DNA of 64,000 nucleotides from Sporobacter sp038405045 (GTDB lineage Bacteria > Bacillota > Clostridia > Oscillospirales > Oscillospiraceae). The notes beneath the pieces are model-generated. The model was not told the origin of the DNA. It searched no databases and worked only from the letters and a program-made list of their open reading frames with translations. Positions 42,911 to 51,359 of the stretch are shown in pieces. Numbering within the stretch: position 1 is the stretch's first letter; every line of letters starts with the position of its first letter. Both the position numbers and the translations under genes were made by a program. The stretch is taken from positions 868,001-932,000 of the forward strand of contig JBBZIV010000001.1 of the NCBI GenBank assembly GCA_038405045.1, given 5' to 3'.

Positions 42911-43999
42911 ATGGGCACCGCTTATTTGATACTTGAAAACGGCGCTGTGTTTGAAGGCAGCACCTTCGGATATGAGGGCGAAACAACCGGCGAGCTTGTT
43001 TTTAACACCGGGATGACCGGGTATTTGGAAACGCTCACCGACCCCAGCTATTATGGACAAATTGTTATTCAAACTTTTCCGCTGATCGGTAATTACGGCG
43101 TTATTCCTTCCGATTTTGAAAGCGGCGATGTTCAGGTAAAAGCGTATATTGTCAGAGAGTGGTGTCAGGAGCCTTCGAATTTTCGATGTGAAGGCGCGCT
43201 TGACACTTTTTTGCGCGATCACCATATTCCCGGGCTGTACGGCATCGACACGCGGGCTGTGACGAAAATCGTGCGCGAATCCGGCGTGATGAACGCGCGT
43301 ATTTCGAAAAAGCCAACTTTGACGGCGGACGAGTGGCGCGACCTGCGCGGCTATACGATCCGCGAGAGCGTTGAAAACACGTCGACAAAAGCCCCTTACA
43401 CGCTCAAAGCCGACAACGAAAAATTCCGCGTCGTCCTCTGGGACTTCGGCGCAAAGGGCAACATTGCCCGCGAGCTTAATAAGCGCGGCTGCACCGTAAC
43501 CGTTATGCCGTGGTCGTCAACGGCAGAAGAGATCGCCGCCCAATCTCCCGACGGGGTCATGCTTTCAAACGGCCCCGGCGACCCGAAGGACAACACGCAG
43601 ATCATTTCGGAGCTTCAGAAGCTTTGTACTTACAACATCCCGACGTTTGGCATCTGTCTTGGCCATCAGCTGCTTGCCCTGTCGCAGGGGGCTGAGACAA
43701 AAAAGCTCCATTACGGGCACCGCGGGGCCAATCAGCCCGTTTTAGAAACCGAGACAGGCCGTGTTTTCGTCACGAGCCAGAATCACGGCTACGCCGTTAT
43801 GAGCGATACGCTGCCAGAAACGGCCGAGACGAGCTTTTTAAACGCCAACGACAAGACGTGCGAGGGCGTTACATATCGGAACATGCCTGTTTTCTCGGTG
43901 CAGTTCCATCCCGAAGCCTGCGGCGGCCCCCTTGATTCCCGCTGGCTGTTTGACAAATTCATTGCGATGATGGCGGAGGAAAAACACCATGCCTCTTAA
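42911..43999 (+). CDS. carA: Carbamoyl-phosphate synthase small (glutaminase) subunit
   Basis: 362 residues. N-terminal CarA domain (VFEGSTFGYEGETTGELVFN, GLYGIDTRAVTKIVRE) and class I glutamine amidotransferase with Cys in GICLGHQLL and His/Glu in VQFHPEA. Releases ammonia from glutamine for CarB. AGGAGG before the ATG. The last 11 bases overlap carB, so the two subunits are co-translated. Confidence 0.97.
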   Translation: MGTAYLILENGAVFEGSTFGYEGETTGELVFNTGMTGYLETLTDPSYYGQIVIQTFPLIGNYGVIPSDFESGDVQVKAYIVREWCQEPSNFRCEGALDTFLRDHHIPGLYGIDTRAVTKIVRESGVMNARISKKPTLTADEWRDLRGYTIRESVENTSTKAPYTLKADNEKFRVVLWDFGAKGNIARELNKRGCTVTVMPWSSTAEEIAAQSPDGVMLSNGPGDPKDNTQIISELQKLCTYNIPTFGICLGHQLLALSQGAETKKLHYGHRGANQPVLETETGRVFVTSQNHGYAVMSDTLPETAETSFLNANDKTCEGVTYRNMPVFSVQFHPEACGGPLDSRWLFDKFIAMMAEEKHHAS

Positions 44000-46900
44000 C
44001 AAAAACATCAAAAAAGTGATGGTGATCGGCTCCGGCCCCATCGTTATCGGCCAGGCTGCAGAATTCGACTACGCGGGCACACAGGCCTGCCGGGCACTTA
44101 AAGAAGACGGTATTGAGGTCGTTTTGGTCAATAGTAACCCTGCCACCATCATGACGGATAACCACATGGCCGACCGCATCTATATCGAGCCGCTGACCCT
44201 CCCCGTTCTTGAGCGCATTATCGAAAAGGAAAAGCCCGACAGCCTGCTGTCAACACTCGGCGGCCAGACGGGACTCACCTTGTCGATGCAGCTGGCAAAG
44301 GACGGGTTCTTAGAAAAAAATAACGTGCGCCTTCTCGGCGCAAACCCGGAGACGATTGACAAAGCCGAAGACCGCCAAATGTTTAAAGACACGATGCAAT
44401 CGATTGGCCAGCCCGTGATCCCCTCAAAGGTTGTAACGACGCTGGAAGACGCGAAAGCGTTTGCCGAGGAGATCGGCTTTCCGCTCATTATCCGGCCCGC
44501 CTTTACGCTCGGCGGGACGGGCGGCGGTATCGTCTCGAACATGGAAGAGCTCATAGAGATCGCGCAGGGCGGCCTGCGTCTGTCCCCCATCGGGCAGGTG
44601 CTTGTGGAGCAGTCTGTCGCCGGGTGGAAGGAAATTGAGTTTGAGGTCATGCGCGACGCCGACGCCAACACCATCACCGTCTGCTCGATGGAAAACCTCG
44701 ACCCCGTCGGCGTTCACACGGGCGACTCGATTGTTATCGCTCCGGCGGTGACGCTTGCCGACAAGGAGTATCAGATGCTGCGTACGGCGGCTTTGGATAT
44801 CATTGGCGCTTTGAAGGTAGAGGGTGGCTGCAACGTGCAGTTTGCTTTAAATCCCGACAGCTTTGACTATATGGTCATCGAGGTTAACCCGCGCGTCTCG
44901 CGCTCGTCGGCGCTGGCTTCAAAAGCCACCGGCTATCCGATCGCGAAGGTCGCCACGAAAATTGCCATTGGCTATACGCTCAGCGAGATCAAAAACGCCG
45001 TTACCGGCAAAACAAGCGCCTGCTTTGAACCGGCGCTCGACTACGTCGTCGTCAAGTTCCCGAAGTGGCCGTTTGATAAGTTCGTCTACGCGAAAAGGAC
45101 GCTCGGCACCCAGATGAAGGCCACCGGCGAAGTGATGGCCATTGGCACCACCTTTGAAGAGGCGCTGATGAAGGCCGTACGCGGCGCGGAGATCGGCCAC
45201 GACAGCCTGCGCGATAAAATTTGCCGTGCACAGGATGACGAAACAATTAAAAAACGCCTATCCGACTGCACCGATGAGCGCATTTTCGTCGTCTATGAGG
45301 CGCTGTGCCGCGGCGTATCGGTTGACGAAATTTTTGAGATCACGAAAATCGACAGATGGTTTTTGAATAAGCTTTTAAATCTTTCCAAAATGGACGCGGC
45401 GCTTGCAACGGGTTTTGATGCGGCGCTCTACCTCAAGGCCAAGCGCATGGGCTACCCCGACAAGCTCATCGAAGCGCTCTCCGGGCAGAAGGTTACATCG
45501 CCGCGCCGCGCCGTTTTTAAAATGGTCGATACGTGCGCTGCCGAGTTCTCCGCCGAGACGCCATACTTCTACTCCACGTACGACGACGTCAATGAGGCCG
45601 CCGAGTTTATCGAAAACAGAAACAGCGGCAAGAAGACGGTGCTCGTCTTTGGCTCCGGGCCGATCCGCATTGGCCAGGGCATCGAGTTTGATTATGCGTC
45701 CGTCCACTGCGTGTGGGCTTTAAAGGACGCGGGGTTCGACGTCGTCATCGTCAATAACAACCCCGAAACAGTCTCCACCGACTTTGACACGGCCGACAGG
45801 CTCTACTTTGAGCCGCTCACCACGGAGGACGTCTGGAACATCATTGAAACGGAAAAGCCCTATGGCGTCGTTGTCGCCTTCGGCGGCCAAACGGCTATCA
45901 AGCTGACGGCTTTTCTTGACAAAATGGGCGTCAGAATCCTCGGCACCGCGGCCGACAGCATCGACGCCGCCGAGGACAGAGAGCGCTTCGACGCGCTTTT
46001 AGAGGAACTGGATATCGCCCGCCCGAAAGGCGGCACCGTCATGACGGAAGCCGAGGCGCTGGTGGTTGCTCAGGAAATCGGTTACCCCGTTCTGATGCGC
46101 CCGTCGTACGTGCTCGGCGGCCAGAATATGATTATCGCCTTCTCCGAGGAGGATATCCGCGAGTACATGGCGATCATCCTCACACAGAATATCGAAAACC
46201 CGGTGCTCATCGACAAGTACCTCATGGGAACGGAATTAGAGGTCGACGCCATCTGCGACGGCGAGGAGATCCTTATACCCGGTATTATGGAGCACGTGGA
46301 GCGTGCCGGTATCCATTCCGGCGACTCGATTGCCGTCTACCCTGCGTGGAACGTTGACGACGATATGAAGAACGTGATCGTCCAAAGCACGGAAAAGCTG
46401 GCGCTGGCGCTGAAGACAGTGGGCCTTGTCAATATCCAGTACCTGATCGCCAACGGCAAGCTCTTTGTCATCGAAGTCAACCCGCGCTCGTCCCGCACGA
46501 TCCCGTACATCAGCAAGGTGACGGGCGTGCCGATGGTCGACCTCGCCACGCGCTGCATGGTCGGCGAAAAATTACGCGATATGGGCTACGGGACGGGGCT
46601 TTACAAAAAGTCGCCGTACGTTGCCGTCAAGGTACCTGTATTCTCCTTTGAAAAGCTCATCAACGTCGACACCGCGCTTGGCCCGGAGATGAAATCGACG
46701 GGCGAGGTGCTCGGTATCGCCACGACGCGCGAGGAGGCGCTGTACAAGGGATTGCGCGCGGCGGGCTATAAGCTTCACAAGACGGGCGGCATCTTCATCA
46801 CCGTCCGTGACCGTGACAAGGCCGAAATCGTCCACGTCGCGCGGAAGTTTTCTGACCTCGGCTTTACCGTTTACGCCACGTCCGGAACGGCCGATTTGTT

Positions 46901-48029
46901 CCGCAGCGTCGGTATCGAGACGACGACGGTCGGCAAAATCCATGAGGACGACAACAACGGCCTCTCGCTCATTGAAAGCGGCAAGGTGGACTATGTCATC
47001 TCGACATCGACGAAGGGACGCCTGCCGACACGCGACAGCGTCAAAATCCGGCGCAAGGCCGTTGAGCGCTCGATTCCGTGCCTGACGTCTATCGACACGG
47101 CCAACGCCGTTGCCGACTGCCTGATGAGCAAATACTCACAGCAAACGATTGAACTTGTCGATATCAACAACATGCGCCGCGAAAAGCTTGTGCTGCCGTT
47201 TTCCAAAATGCAGACATGCGGCAACGACTATATCTACTTCAACTGCCTCACCGGCTGCAGCATCACGAGCCCGGAGAGCCTCTCCATCCGCCTGTCCGAC
47301 CGCCATCTCGGCATCGGCGGCGACGGCGTTGTGCTCATCTGCCCGTCTTCTATCGCTGACGCGTCCGTCCAGATTTACAACATGGACGGCACGAACGGCG
47401 GCATCGGCGGCAACGCTCTGCGCTGCGTCTGCAAGTACCTCTACGACAATGGCATCGTGCCAAAACGCGATATGACGATTGAAACAAACGGCAAAATCCG
47501 CCGGATGCACGTTTTTACGACTGGCGATAAGGTTTCTTCCGTGACGGCGGACATGGGCAAAGCGGTGTTTAACCCGCCCCTCATCCCCGTGAAGCTCGCA
47601 GGTGAGCGGATTGTCAGCCACCCGGCGGTGATCGGCGGCAAGCGGTACAGCATCACGTGCCTGTCGATGGGCAATCCGCACTGCGTTGTCTTCCTGCCCG
47701 ACATCCACAGCTTAGACCTGCCAAAAATCGGCCCGCTGTTCGAGCACCACGACTTCTTCCCAGAGCGCGTGAACACGGAATTCGTCCTCGTTATGAACGA
47801 GACGACGCTCTCGATGCGCGTTTGGGAGCGCGGCAACGGCGAAACGCAGGCCAGCGGTACCGGCGCGTGCGCCGCGGCGGTGGCTGCCGTTGAAAACGGC
47901 TTCTGCCAAAAGGACACCGATATCACGGTGAAGCTCCTCGGCGGCGACCTCAAGGTCCGTTACACGGATGCGGGCGTTTTCTTAACGGGCAGCGCGCAGA
48001 AATGCTTCGACGGCACGGTGGAGATTTAA
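43989..48029 (+). CDS. carB: Carbamoyl-phosphate synthase large subunit fused to a DapF-like (diaminopimelate epimerase) domain
   Basis: 1346 residues. Residues 1 to about 1060 are a complete CarB: two ATP-grasp halves (MVIGSGPIVIGQAAEFDYAG; VFGSGPIRIGQGIEFDYASV), oligomerisation and C-terminal MGS-like allosteric domain (FITVRDRDKAEIVHVARKFS). From about 1062 a DapF-like protein follows in the same frame without a stop: KMQTCGNDYIYFN, HLGIGGDGVVLI, NMDGTNGGIGGNALRCV, WERGNGETQASGTGACAAAV. In DapF the first catalytic Cys sits in MCGN; here it is Gly (residue 1140). The second catalytic Cys (1294) is kept. An internal ATG at 47172 could start a separate DapF but has no clear ribosome site. Makes carbamoyl phosphate for arginine and pyrimidines; the DapF role is unproven. 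Confidence 0.95.
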   Translation: MPLNKNIKKVMVIGSGPIVIGQAAEFDYAGTQACRALKEDGIEVVLVNSNPATIMTDNHMADRIYIEPLTLPVLERIIEKEKPDSLLSTLGGQTGLTLSMQLAKDGFLEKNNVRLLGANPETIDKAEDRQMFKDTMQSIGQPVIPSKVVTTLEDAKAFAEEIGFPLIIRPAFTLGGTGGGIVSNMEELIEIAQGGLRLSPIGQVLVEQSVAGWKEIEFEVMRDADANTITVCSMENLDPVGVHTGDSIVIAPAVTLADKEYQMLRTAALDIIGALKVEGGCNVQFALNPDSFDYMVIEVNPRVSRSSALASKATGYPIAKVATKIAIGYTLSEIKNAVTGKTSACFEPALDYVVVKFPKWPFDKFVYAKRTLGTQMKATGEVMAIGTTFEEALMKAVRGAEIGHDSLRDKICRAQDDETIKKRLSDCTDERIFVVYEALCRGVSVDEIFEITKIDRWFLNKLLNLSKMDAALATGFDAALYLKAKRMGYPDKLIEALSGQKVTSPRRAVFKMVDTCAAEFSAETPYFYSTYDDVNEAAEFIENRNSGKKTVLVFGSGPIRIGQGIEFDYASVHCVWALKDAGFDVVIVNNNPETVSTDFDTADRLYFEPLTTEDVWNIIETEKPYGVVVAFGGQTAIKLTAFLDKMGVRILGTAADSIDAAEDRERFDALLEELDIARPKGGTVMTEAEALVVAQEIGYPVLMRPSYVLGGQNMIIAFSEEDIREYMAIILTQNIENPVLIDKYLMGTELEVDAICDGEEILIPGIMEHVERAGIHSGDSIAVYPAWNVDDDMKNVIVQSTEKLALALKTVGLVNIQYLIANGKLFVIEVNPRSSRTIPYISKVTGVPMVDLATRCMVGEKLRDMGYGTGLYKKSPYVAVKVPVFSFEKLINVDTALGPEMKSTGEVLGIATTREEALYKGLRAAGYKLHKTGGIFITVRDRDKAEIVHVARKFSDLGFTVYATSGTADLFRSVGIETTTVGKIHEDDNNGLSLIESGKVDYVISTSTKGRLPTRDSVKIRRKAVERSIPCLTSIDTANAVADCLMSKYSQQTIELVDINNMRREKLVLPFSKMQTCGNDYIYFNCLTGCSITSPESLSIRLSDRHLGIGGDGVVLICPSSIADASVQIYNMDGTNGGIGGNALRCVCKYLYDNGIVPKRDMTIETNGKIRRMHVFTTGDKVSSVTADMGKAVFNPPLIPVKLAGERIVSHPAVIGGKRYSITCLSMGNPHCVVFLPDIHSLDLPKIGPLFEHHDFFPERVNTEFVLVMNETTLSMRVWERGNGETQASGTGACAAAVAAVENGFCQKDTDITVKLLGGDLKVRYTDAGVFLTGSAQKCFDGTVEI

Positions 48030-48037
48030 AATGGCGA

Positions 48038-48063
48038 AAGCCTCCCGCAAGGGAGGCTTTTTT
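48038..48063 (+). terminator. Terminator of the carA-carB operon
   Basis: AAGCCTCCC / GGGAGGCTT, loop GCAA, then TTTTT. Confidence 0.92.
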
Positions 48064-48086
48064 GATGGGGTGGCGGATGCGTGGAC

Positions 48087-48293
48087 GGGGCGATGTGGGC
48101 ATCGCCCCCTACGGGGACGGCAGGCAATGACCCTGCGGGCGAATACCGTTCACCCCGACGATGGGCGGCGGACGGCCAATGGCCGTCCCTACGGCATATG
48201 ATGATCGTCACACTCTATACGCGGGCGGATATGGAATCCGCCCCTACGGAGACGGCAGGGCAATAACGCGGGCAGACACAAGGTCTGCCCGCA
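48087..48293. repeat. Repeat mosaic after carB
   Basis: GGGGCGATGTGGGCATCGCC type 48087-48114; degenerate GGGCGAATACCGTTCACCCC 48138-48157; GGACGGCC type 48170-48194; GGGCGGATATGGAATCCGCC type 48223-48249; GGGCAGACACAAGGTCTGCC 48270-48290. Confidence 0.87.
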
Positions 48294-48301
48294 TGAATTT
48301 T

Positions 48302-48595
48302 CTATAGTTTTGATACAAGCGCCGACGCAAGGACAAATTTTGAACCTTCTTCAGCCTGAACTTTTTTATAAAAATCACAAACTTTACAATTGCTGAATTT
48401 TTGCGCAAATGTACCTTGAACCTGCCCTTTGCAATAAGTACCGCTGATAACCCAGCAAGCTCTACCGCCGTTATTCCCGTCATGTATACCGTTTAATACT
48501 GCGCTCGTCGAAGCGGGACAAACGCCAAAGTCCTTGACTTTTTCCCCACCCGGCTGTCTGCCGCATTTTTTATATTCCCAGCAATTTGTTTTCAT
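48302..48595 (-). CDS. Two-CW domain cysteine-rich protein
   Basis: 97 residues with nine Cys. Motifs CWEYKKCGRQPGGE, FGVCPAS, GRACWVISGTYC and NCKVCDFY match the 'two-CW' domain family, thought to bind a metal or Fe-S cluster through paired CW motifs. Function unknown. Start ATG follows GGAGG; a Fur-like box overlaps its presumed -35. Confidence 0.85.
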   Translation of the reverse strand: MKTNCWEYKKCGRQPGGEKVKDFGVCPASTSAVLNGIHDGNNGGRACWVISGTYCKGQVQGTFAQKFSNCKVCDFYKKVQAEEGSKFVLASALVSKL

Positions 48596-48626
48596 TGTTT
48601 TCCTCCCAGATTTATATATCATATAA

Positions 48627-48656
48627 ATTATATCGGAATAGAATTGATTATCATTA
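48627..48656 (-). promoter_or_regulatory. Promoter with Fur/PerR-like box
   Basis: Leftward TATAAT at 48627-48632; the -35 region contains TAATGATAATCA, the core of the Fur-box pattern, 13 of 19 positions by hand alignment. Confidence 0.4.
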
Positions 48657-48689
48657 CTTTTTTGTAAAAATAATTTGTCGAGGAAGGCT

Positions 48690-48747
48690 TTTGGGCGTAT
48701 TGGGCGAAACCCATTCCTTTGTGGGGCGGCGGGTGGGTTTTGAAATC
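48690..48747. repeat. Stop-proximal hairpin element downstream of the yitT-like gene
   Basis: TTGGGCGAAACCCA...GGGGCGGCGGGTGGGTTTTGAAAT, a diverged copy of the element found after argF, argB and argC, about ten bases from the stop codon at 48758. Confidence 0.75.
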
Positions 48748-48757
48748 CTGACGGCGA

Positions 48758-49615
48758 TCAGTGGATCGCCCGCTTTTTGTAGCGGCCGCCGGTGACATCC
48801 GCGACATCATGCACCGTTATGAAGGCGTTTTCGTCCTTTTCGTGCACGATGGCGCGGAGTTTTGTTATTTCAAGGCGTGTTACGACGGAAAAGATGATGC
48901 GGTTTTTCTCTTTAGAAAAGCCGCCCTGCCCTTCCCAGACCGTGACGCCGCGCCCCAAGCGCGCCATGATTGCTTCCGATATTTCCTCTGACTGATCCGA
49001 AACGATCATCACCGCTTTTGCCTCATCAACACCGTCCAGAATAACGTCGATGGCTTTTTGCGCGATAAAATAGGCCAGAATGGAATACAGCGCCCTATCC
49101 CAGCCCAGGATAAACGCCGCAAAAGTAAAAATGACGATATTCATGACCATGACAATCTGACCGACTGATAAAAATGACCTCCTGCTGAGAATGATCGCAA
49201 TGATCTCCGTCCCGTCCAGCGAACCGCCGCATCGAAGGATGAGGCCGACACCGACGCCCAAAATGATCCCGCCGAAAACAGTAGCTAACAGAACATCGTG
49301 CGTCAGGCTCGGCACAGCATGAAAAAGCGTGACAAACAGGGAGAAAACCGCTGTTGAAAACAGCGACGAGACAACGAAGGATTTTCCGATTTGCTTATAG
49401 CCAATAAATAAAAACGGTATATTCAGGGCAAACGTATAAACGCCAAGCGGAATAACCGTTAAAAAGCTCGCGATGATCGATACGCCAACGATGCCGCCGT
49501 CAATAATACTGTTCGGTACGAGAAAAATATCAAGCCCCGCCGCGGCGAAAACAGATCCAACCGCCAGCAATGCATATTTTAACAACACATGCAACAATTT
49601 ATTTGCTTCCTTCAA
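48758..49615 (-). CDS. YitT family membrane protein (DUF161/DUF2179)
   Basis: 285 residues. Five to six helices with LVPNSIIDGGIVGVSII and GLILRCGGSLDGTEIIAI, then the soluble DUF2179 domain (AVMIVSDQSEEISEAIM, GVTVWEGQGGFSKEKNRII). Widespread in Firmicutes, function unknown; some links to spore or uptake processes are speculative. TTG start with GGAGG at seven bases is well supported. Confidence 0.9.
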   Translation of the reverse strand: MKEANKLLHVLLKYALLAVGSVFAAAGLDIFLVPNSIIDGGIVGVSIIASFLTVIPLGVYTFALNIPFLFIGYKQIGKSFVVSSLFSTAVFSLFVTLFHAVPSLTHDVLLATVFGGIILGVGVGLILRCGGSLDGTEIIAIILSRRSFLSVGQIVMVMNIVIFTFAAFILGWDRALYSILAYFIAQKAIDVILDGVDEAKAVMIVSDQSEEISEAIMARLGRGVTVWEGQGGFSKEKNRIIFSVVTRLEITKLRAIVHEKDENAFITVHDVADVTGGRYKKRAIH

Positions 49616-49706
49616 AACGCTTCCTCCTCTTCCTAGTATGACAAATCATACCATAAGCCCAGCCGGTGGCGCAAGCGGCGGTGCTTCTCGTCCGCTTCCC
49701 CGCCCC

Positions 49707-49736
49707 TTGACGACGTGGTATGAAACATGGTATATT
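49707..49736 (+). promoter_or_regulatory. Promoter upstream of the cation antiporter gene
   Basis: TTGACG, 18-base spacer, TATATT. Transcription from about 49743 runs into a terminator hairpin before the gene. Confidence 0.6.
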
Positions 49737-49742
49737 ACCGGT

Positions 49743-49834
49743 GTTAGAATATGGTTTTTTCCGGTTGGGCAGGCAGCTGCTTCAAGATTTTAGCTTAATG
49801 GGTGGGGAGCTTTAAAAAGCGCCCTGCCTTTTTT
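49743..49834 (+). ncRNA. Leader RNA ending in an intrinsic terminator (riboswitch or small RNA candidate)
   Basis: About 90 bases: stem ACCGG/CCGGT (from 49737), then GGCAGG (49768-49773) pairing with CCTGCC (49823-49828), inner stem GCTTT/AAAGC with flanking GGG/CCC, followed by TTTTTT. The terminator stands 40 bases before the antiporter start. The closest known class by gene context is the yybP-ykoY Mn2+ riboswitch, but its conserved bases were not found. Confidence 0.5.
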
Positions 49835-49877
49835 CATTTTGTTTAGGCCACTAAAGTTTAGAAAGGACGTGATTGTG

Positions 49878-50876
49878 ATGCTGATTCAGCTTTTTCTGTT
49901 GATGCTTGGGCTGGTGCTGATTATAAAAAGCGCCGATATCCTTGTCGATTCCGCGGCAAAGCTTGCGCGGCGGTATGGCGTGTCCACCTTCATTATCGGC
50001 ATTTCCGTCATTGCCTTCGGCACGAGCGCACCGGAGTTGGCCGTTGGCATCGTGTCGGGCATTTCGCACACCAATCAGCTGACGCTGGGTGACGTGCTCG
50101 GCAGCAACATTGCCAACATGGCACTGATTGCCGGTTTGGCGGCTGTAATCTTCCCTATTCGTGTTCATGATTCAGCCGTCCGGCGCGAAATCCCTGTTTT
50201 GATTGCCGTTTCGATTTTGCTGGCCGCGCTGATTTTGACGGATGGACGGCTGTCAAGAGCCGAGGGGATTCTTCTGCTGGCGGCATTTGGCGTTTACATC
50301 TTCATCATCGCCCGTGACGCTAAAAAATCGATGCAAATCCACATCGACGCCGAGGGAGATATCGACACGGACGGCGATGGCAACAATCTCCCGCCTGAGC
50401 CTGCCGATGCCGGTAATCAGAACATCGTGCCGAAGCTTTGGATTTTTTCACTCCTGTCATTATGCGGCCTCTTTCTCGGCGGCAAGCTGACGGTGGATAG
50501 CAGCACGCACCTTGCCGAATTTCTCGGTCTGAACCAGACGCTGATTGGTCTGACCGTCGTCGCTATAGCGACGTCAATGCCGGAGCTAATCACAAGCATT
50601 GTCGCCGCGCGCAAAAAAGAGCCCGACATCGTTTTGGGTAACTGCGTCGGCAGCAACATACTCAATATTCTGCTCGTCCTGGGCCTGTCCGGCACCATCT
50701 CCCCGATCGCTGTACCGGGGAGCCTTGTGTTTGATTTTGGGGTTATTCTCTTTCTGACGCTTACCGTTTTTGCCGTTGCCGCGCTGAAAAAAACAATCCG
50801 GCGCCTGACGGGTATTTTTCTGGTGACGGGCTATTTCGTTTACATTGCCGTGAAAGTGATTGGCGCGCTGCGATAA
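49878..50876 (+). CDS. Sodium/calcium exchanger family cation antiporter
   Basis: 332 residues, about ten helices as two inverted halves, each with the alpha-repeat: IGISVIAFGTSAPELAVGIVSG...GDVLGSNIANMAL and IGLTVVAIATSMPELITSIVAA...IVLGNCVGSNILNI. This is the CaCA/YrbG type, exchanging Ca2+ or another cation for Na+ or H+. An acidic loop (DAEGDIDTDGDGNN) between the halves could bind Ca2+. AAAGGA upstream; GTG at 49875 is equally possible. Confidence 0.93.
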   Translation: MLIQLFLLMLGLVLIIKSADILVDSAAKLARRYGVSTFIIGISVIAFGTSAPELAVGIVSGISHTNQLTLGDVLGSNIANMALIAGLAAVIFPIRVHDSAVRREIPVLIAVSILLAALILTDGRLSRAEGILLLAAFGVYIFIIARDAKKSMQIHIDAEGDIDTDGDGNNLPPEPADAGNQNIVPKLWIFSLLSLCGLFLGGKLTVDSSTHLAEFLGLNQTLIGLTVVAIATSMPELITSIVAARKKEPDIVLGNCVGSNILNILLVLGLSGTISPIAVPGSLVFDFGVILFLTLTVFAVAALKKTIRRLTGIFLVTGYFVYIAVKVIGALR

Positions 50877-50881
50877 GGCGC

Positions 50882-51049
50882 GGACGGCCAATGGCCGTCC
50901 CAACGGCAAGGCAATAAGCGTGTGTGGCACACGGGTGGGCGGACGGCCAATGGCCGTCCCTACGGCAAGGCAATAAGCGTGTGCGGCAGGCGGGGCGGCC
51001 GGACGGCCAATGGCCGTCCCTACGGCAAGGCAATAAGCGTGTGTGACGC
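50882..51049 (+). repeat. Three tandem ~60-base repeats with REP core
   Basis: Units begin at 50882, 50941 and 51001. Each is a GGACGGCC palindrome with CAACGG or CTACGG followed by CAAGGCAATAAGCGTGTG and a variable end. The first differs by CAACGG. Only three copies and no uniform spacer, so not CRISPR. Confidence 0.88.
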
Positions 51050-51074
51050 ATTTTTGCGCATCCCGTATTCCGAA

Positions 51075-51130
51075 ATGGGGTATGGGGCGAAGCCCCATTC
51101 ATTTATTGGGCGGCGGGTGGGATTTGAAAT
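51075..51130. repeat. GGGGCGAAGCCCC hairpin element
   Basis: ATGGGGCGAAGCCCCAT followed by GGGCGGCGGGTGGGATTTGA, same element as at 19203, 25496 and 39663. Confidence 0.8.
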
Positions 51131-51178
51131 CGTGACACGGATTCGAAATATTCCGAGCAGCAGTCACGAAAGAATGTA

Positions 51179-51207
51179 TTGACAAGCAAATACTGTTCTG
51201 ATAATAT
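51179..51207 (+). promoter_or_regulatory. Promoter of rplJ-rplL
   Basis: TTGACA, 17-base spacer, TAATAT; transcript start near 51214. Confidence 0.8.
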
Positions 51208-51216
51208 GATTGAGCG

Positions 51217-51326
51217 TTCCAAAGACAGCAGGTGGATTCGTCCGTAAGTCCTGCCGAGGACAGCGACAAATTTTTTTGTTTGCTCTATGTCCTTTTGCCT
51301 TTGGCACAAGGGCATTTTTTATTTGG
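51217..51326 (+). ncRNA. Ribosomal protein L10 leader
   Basis: Contains the blocks CCAAAGACAGCAGGTG and TAAGTCCTGCCGAGGACAGC characteristic of the Firmicute L10 leader, to which the L10-(L12)4 complex binds, followed by CCTTTTGCC/GGCACAAGG and TTTTTT (51291-51320), an attenuator. Gives feedback control of the downstream genes. Confidence 0.85.
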
Positions 51327-51359
51327 ACGCGGATTTGACTATCCGGAGGTGAAAAATAC

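Noticed and set aside
47136..47953. Minus-strand frames opposite the DapF-like domain
   Set aside because: High-G+C shadows of the carB-dapF frame with no motif or start signal.
49743..49834. yybP-ykoY manganese riboswitch call for the antiporter leader
   Set aside because: Context fits, but the conserved bases of that class were not found by eye, so only a generic leader RNA is reported.
50882..51049. CRISPR array
   Set aside because: Three copies only, repeats are long palindromic REP units directly joined to each other without unique spacers of constant size, and no cas genes.
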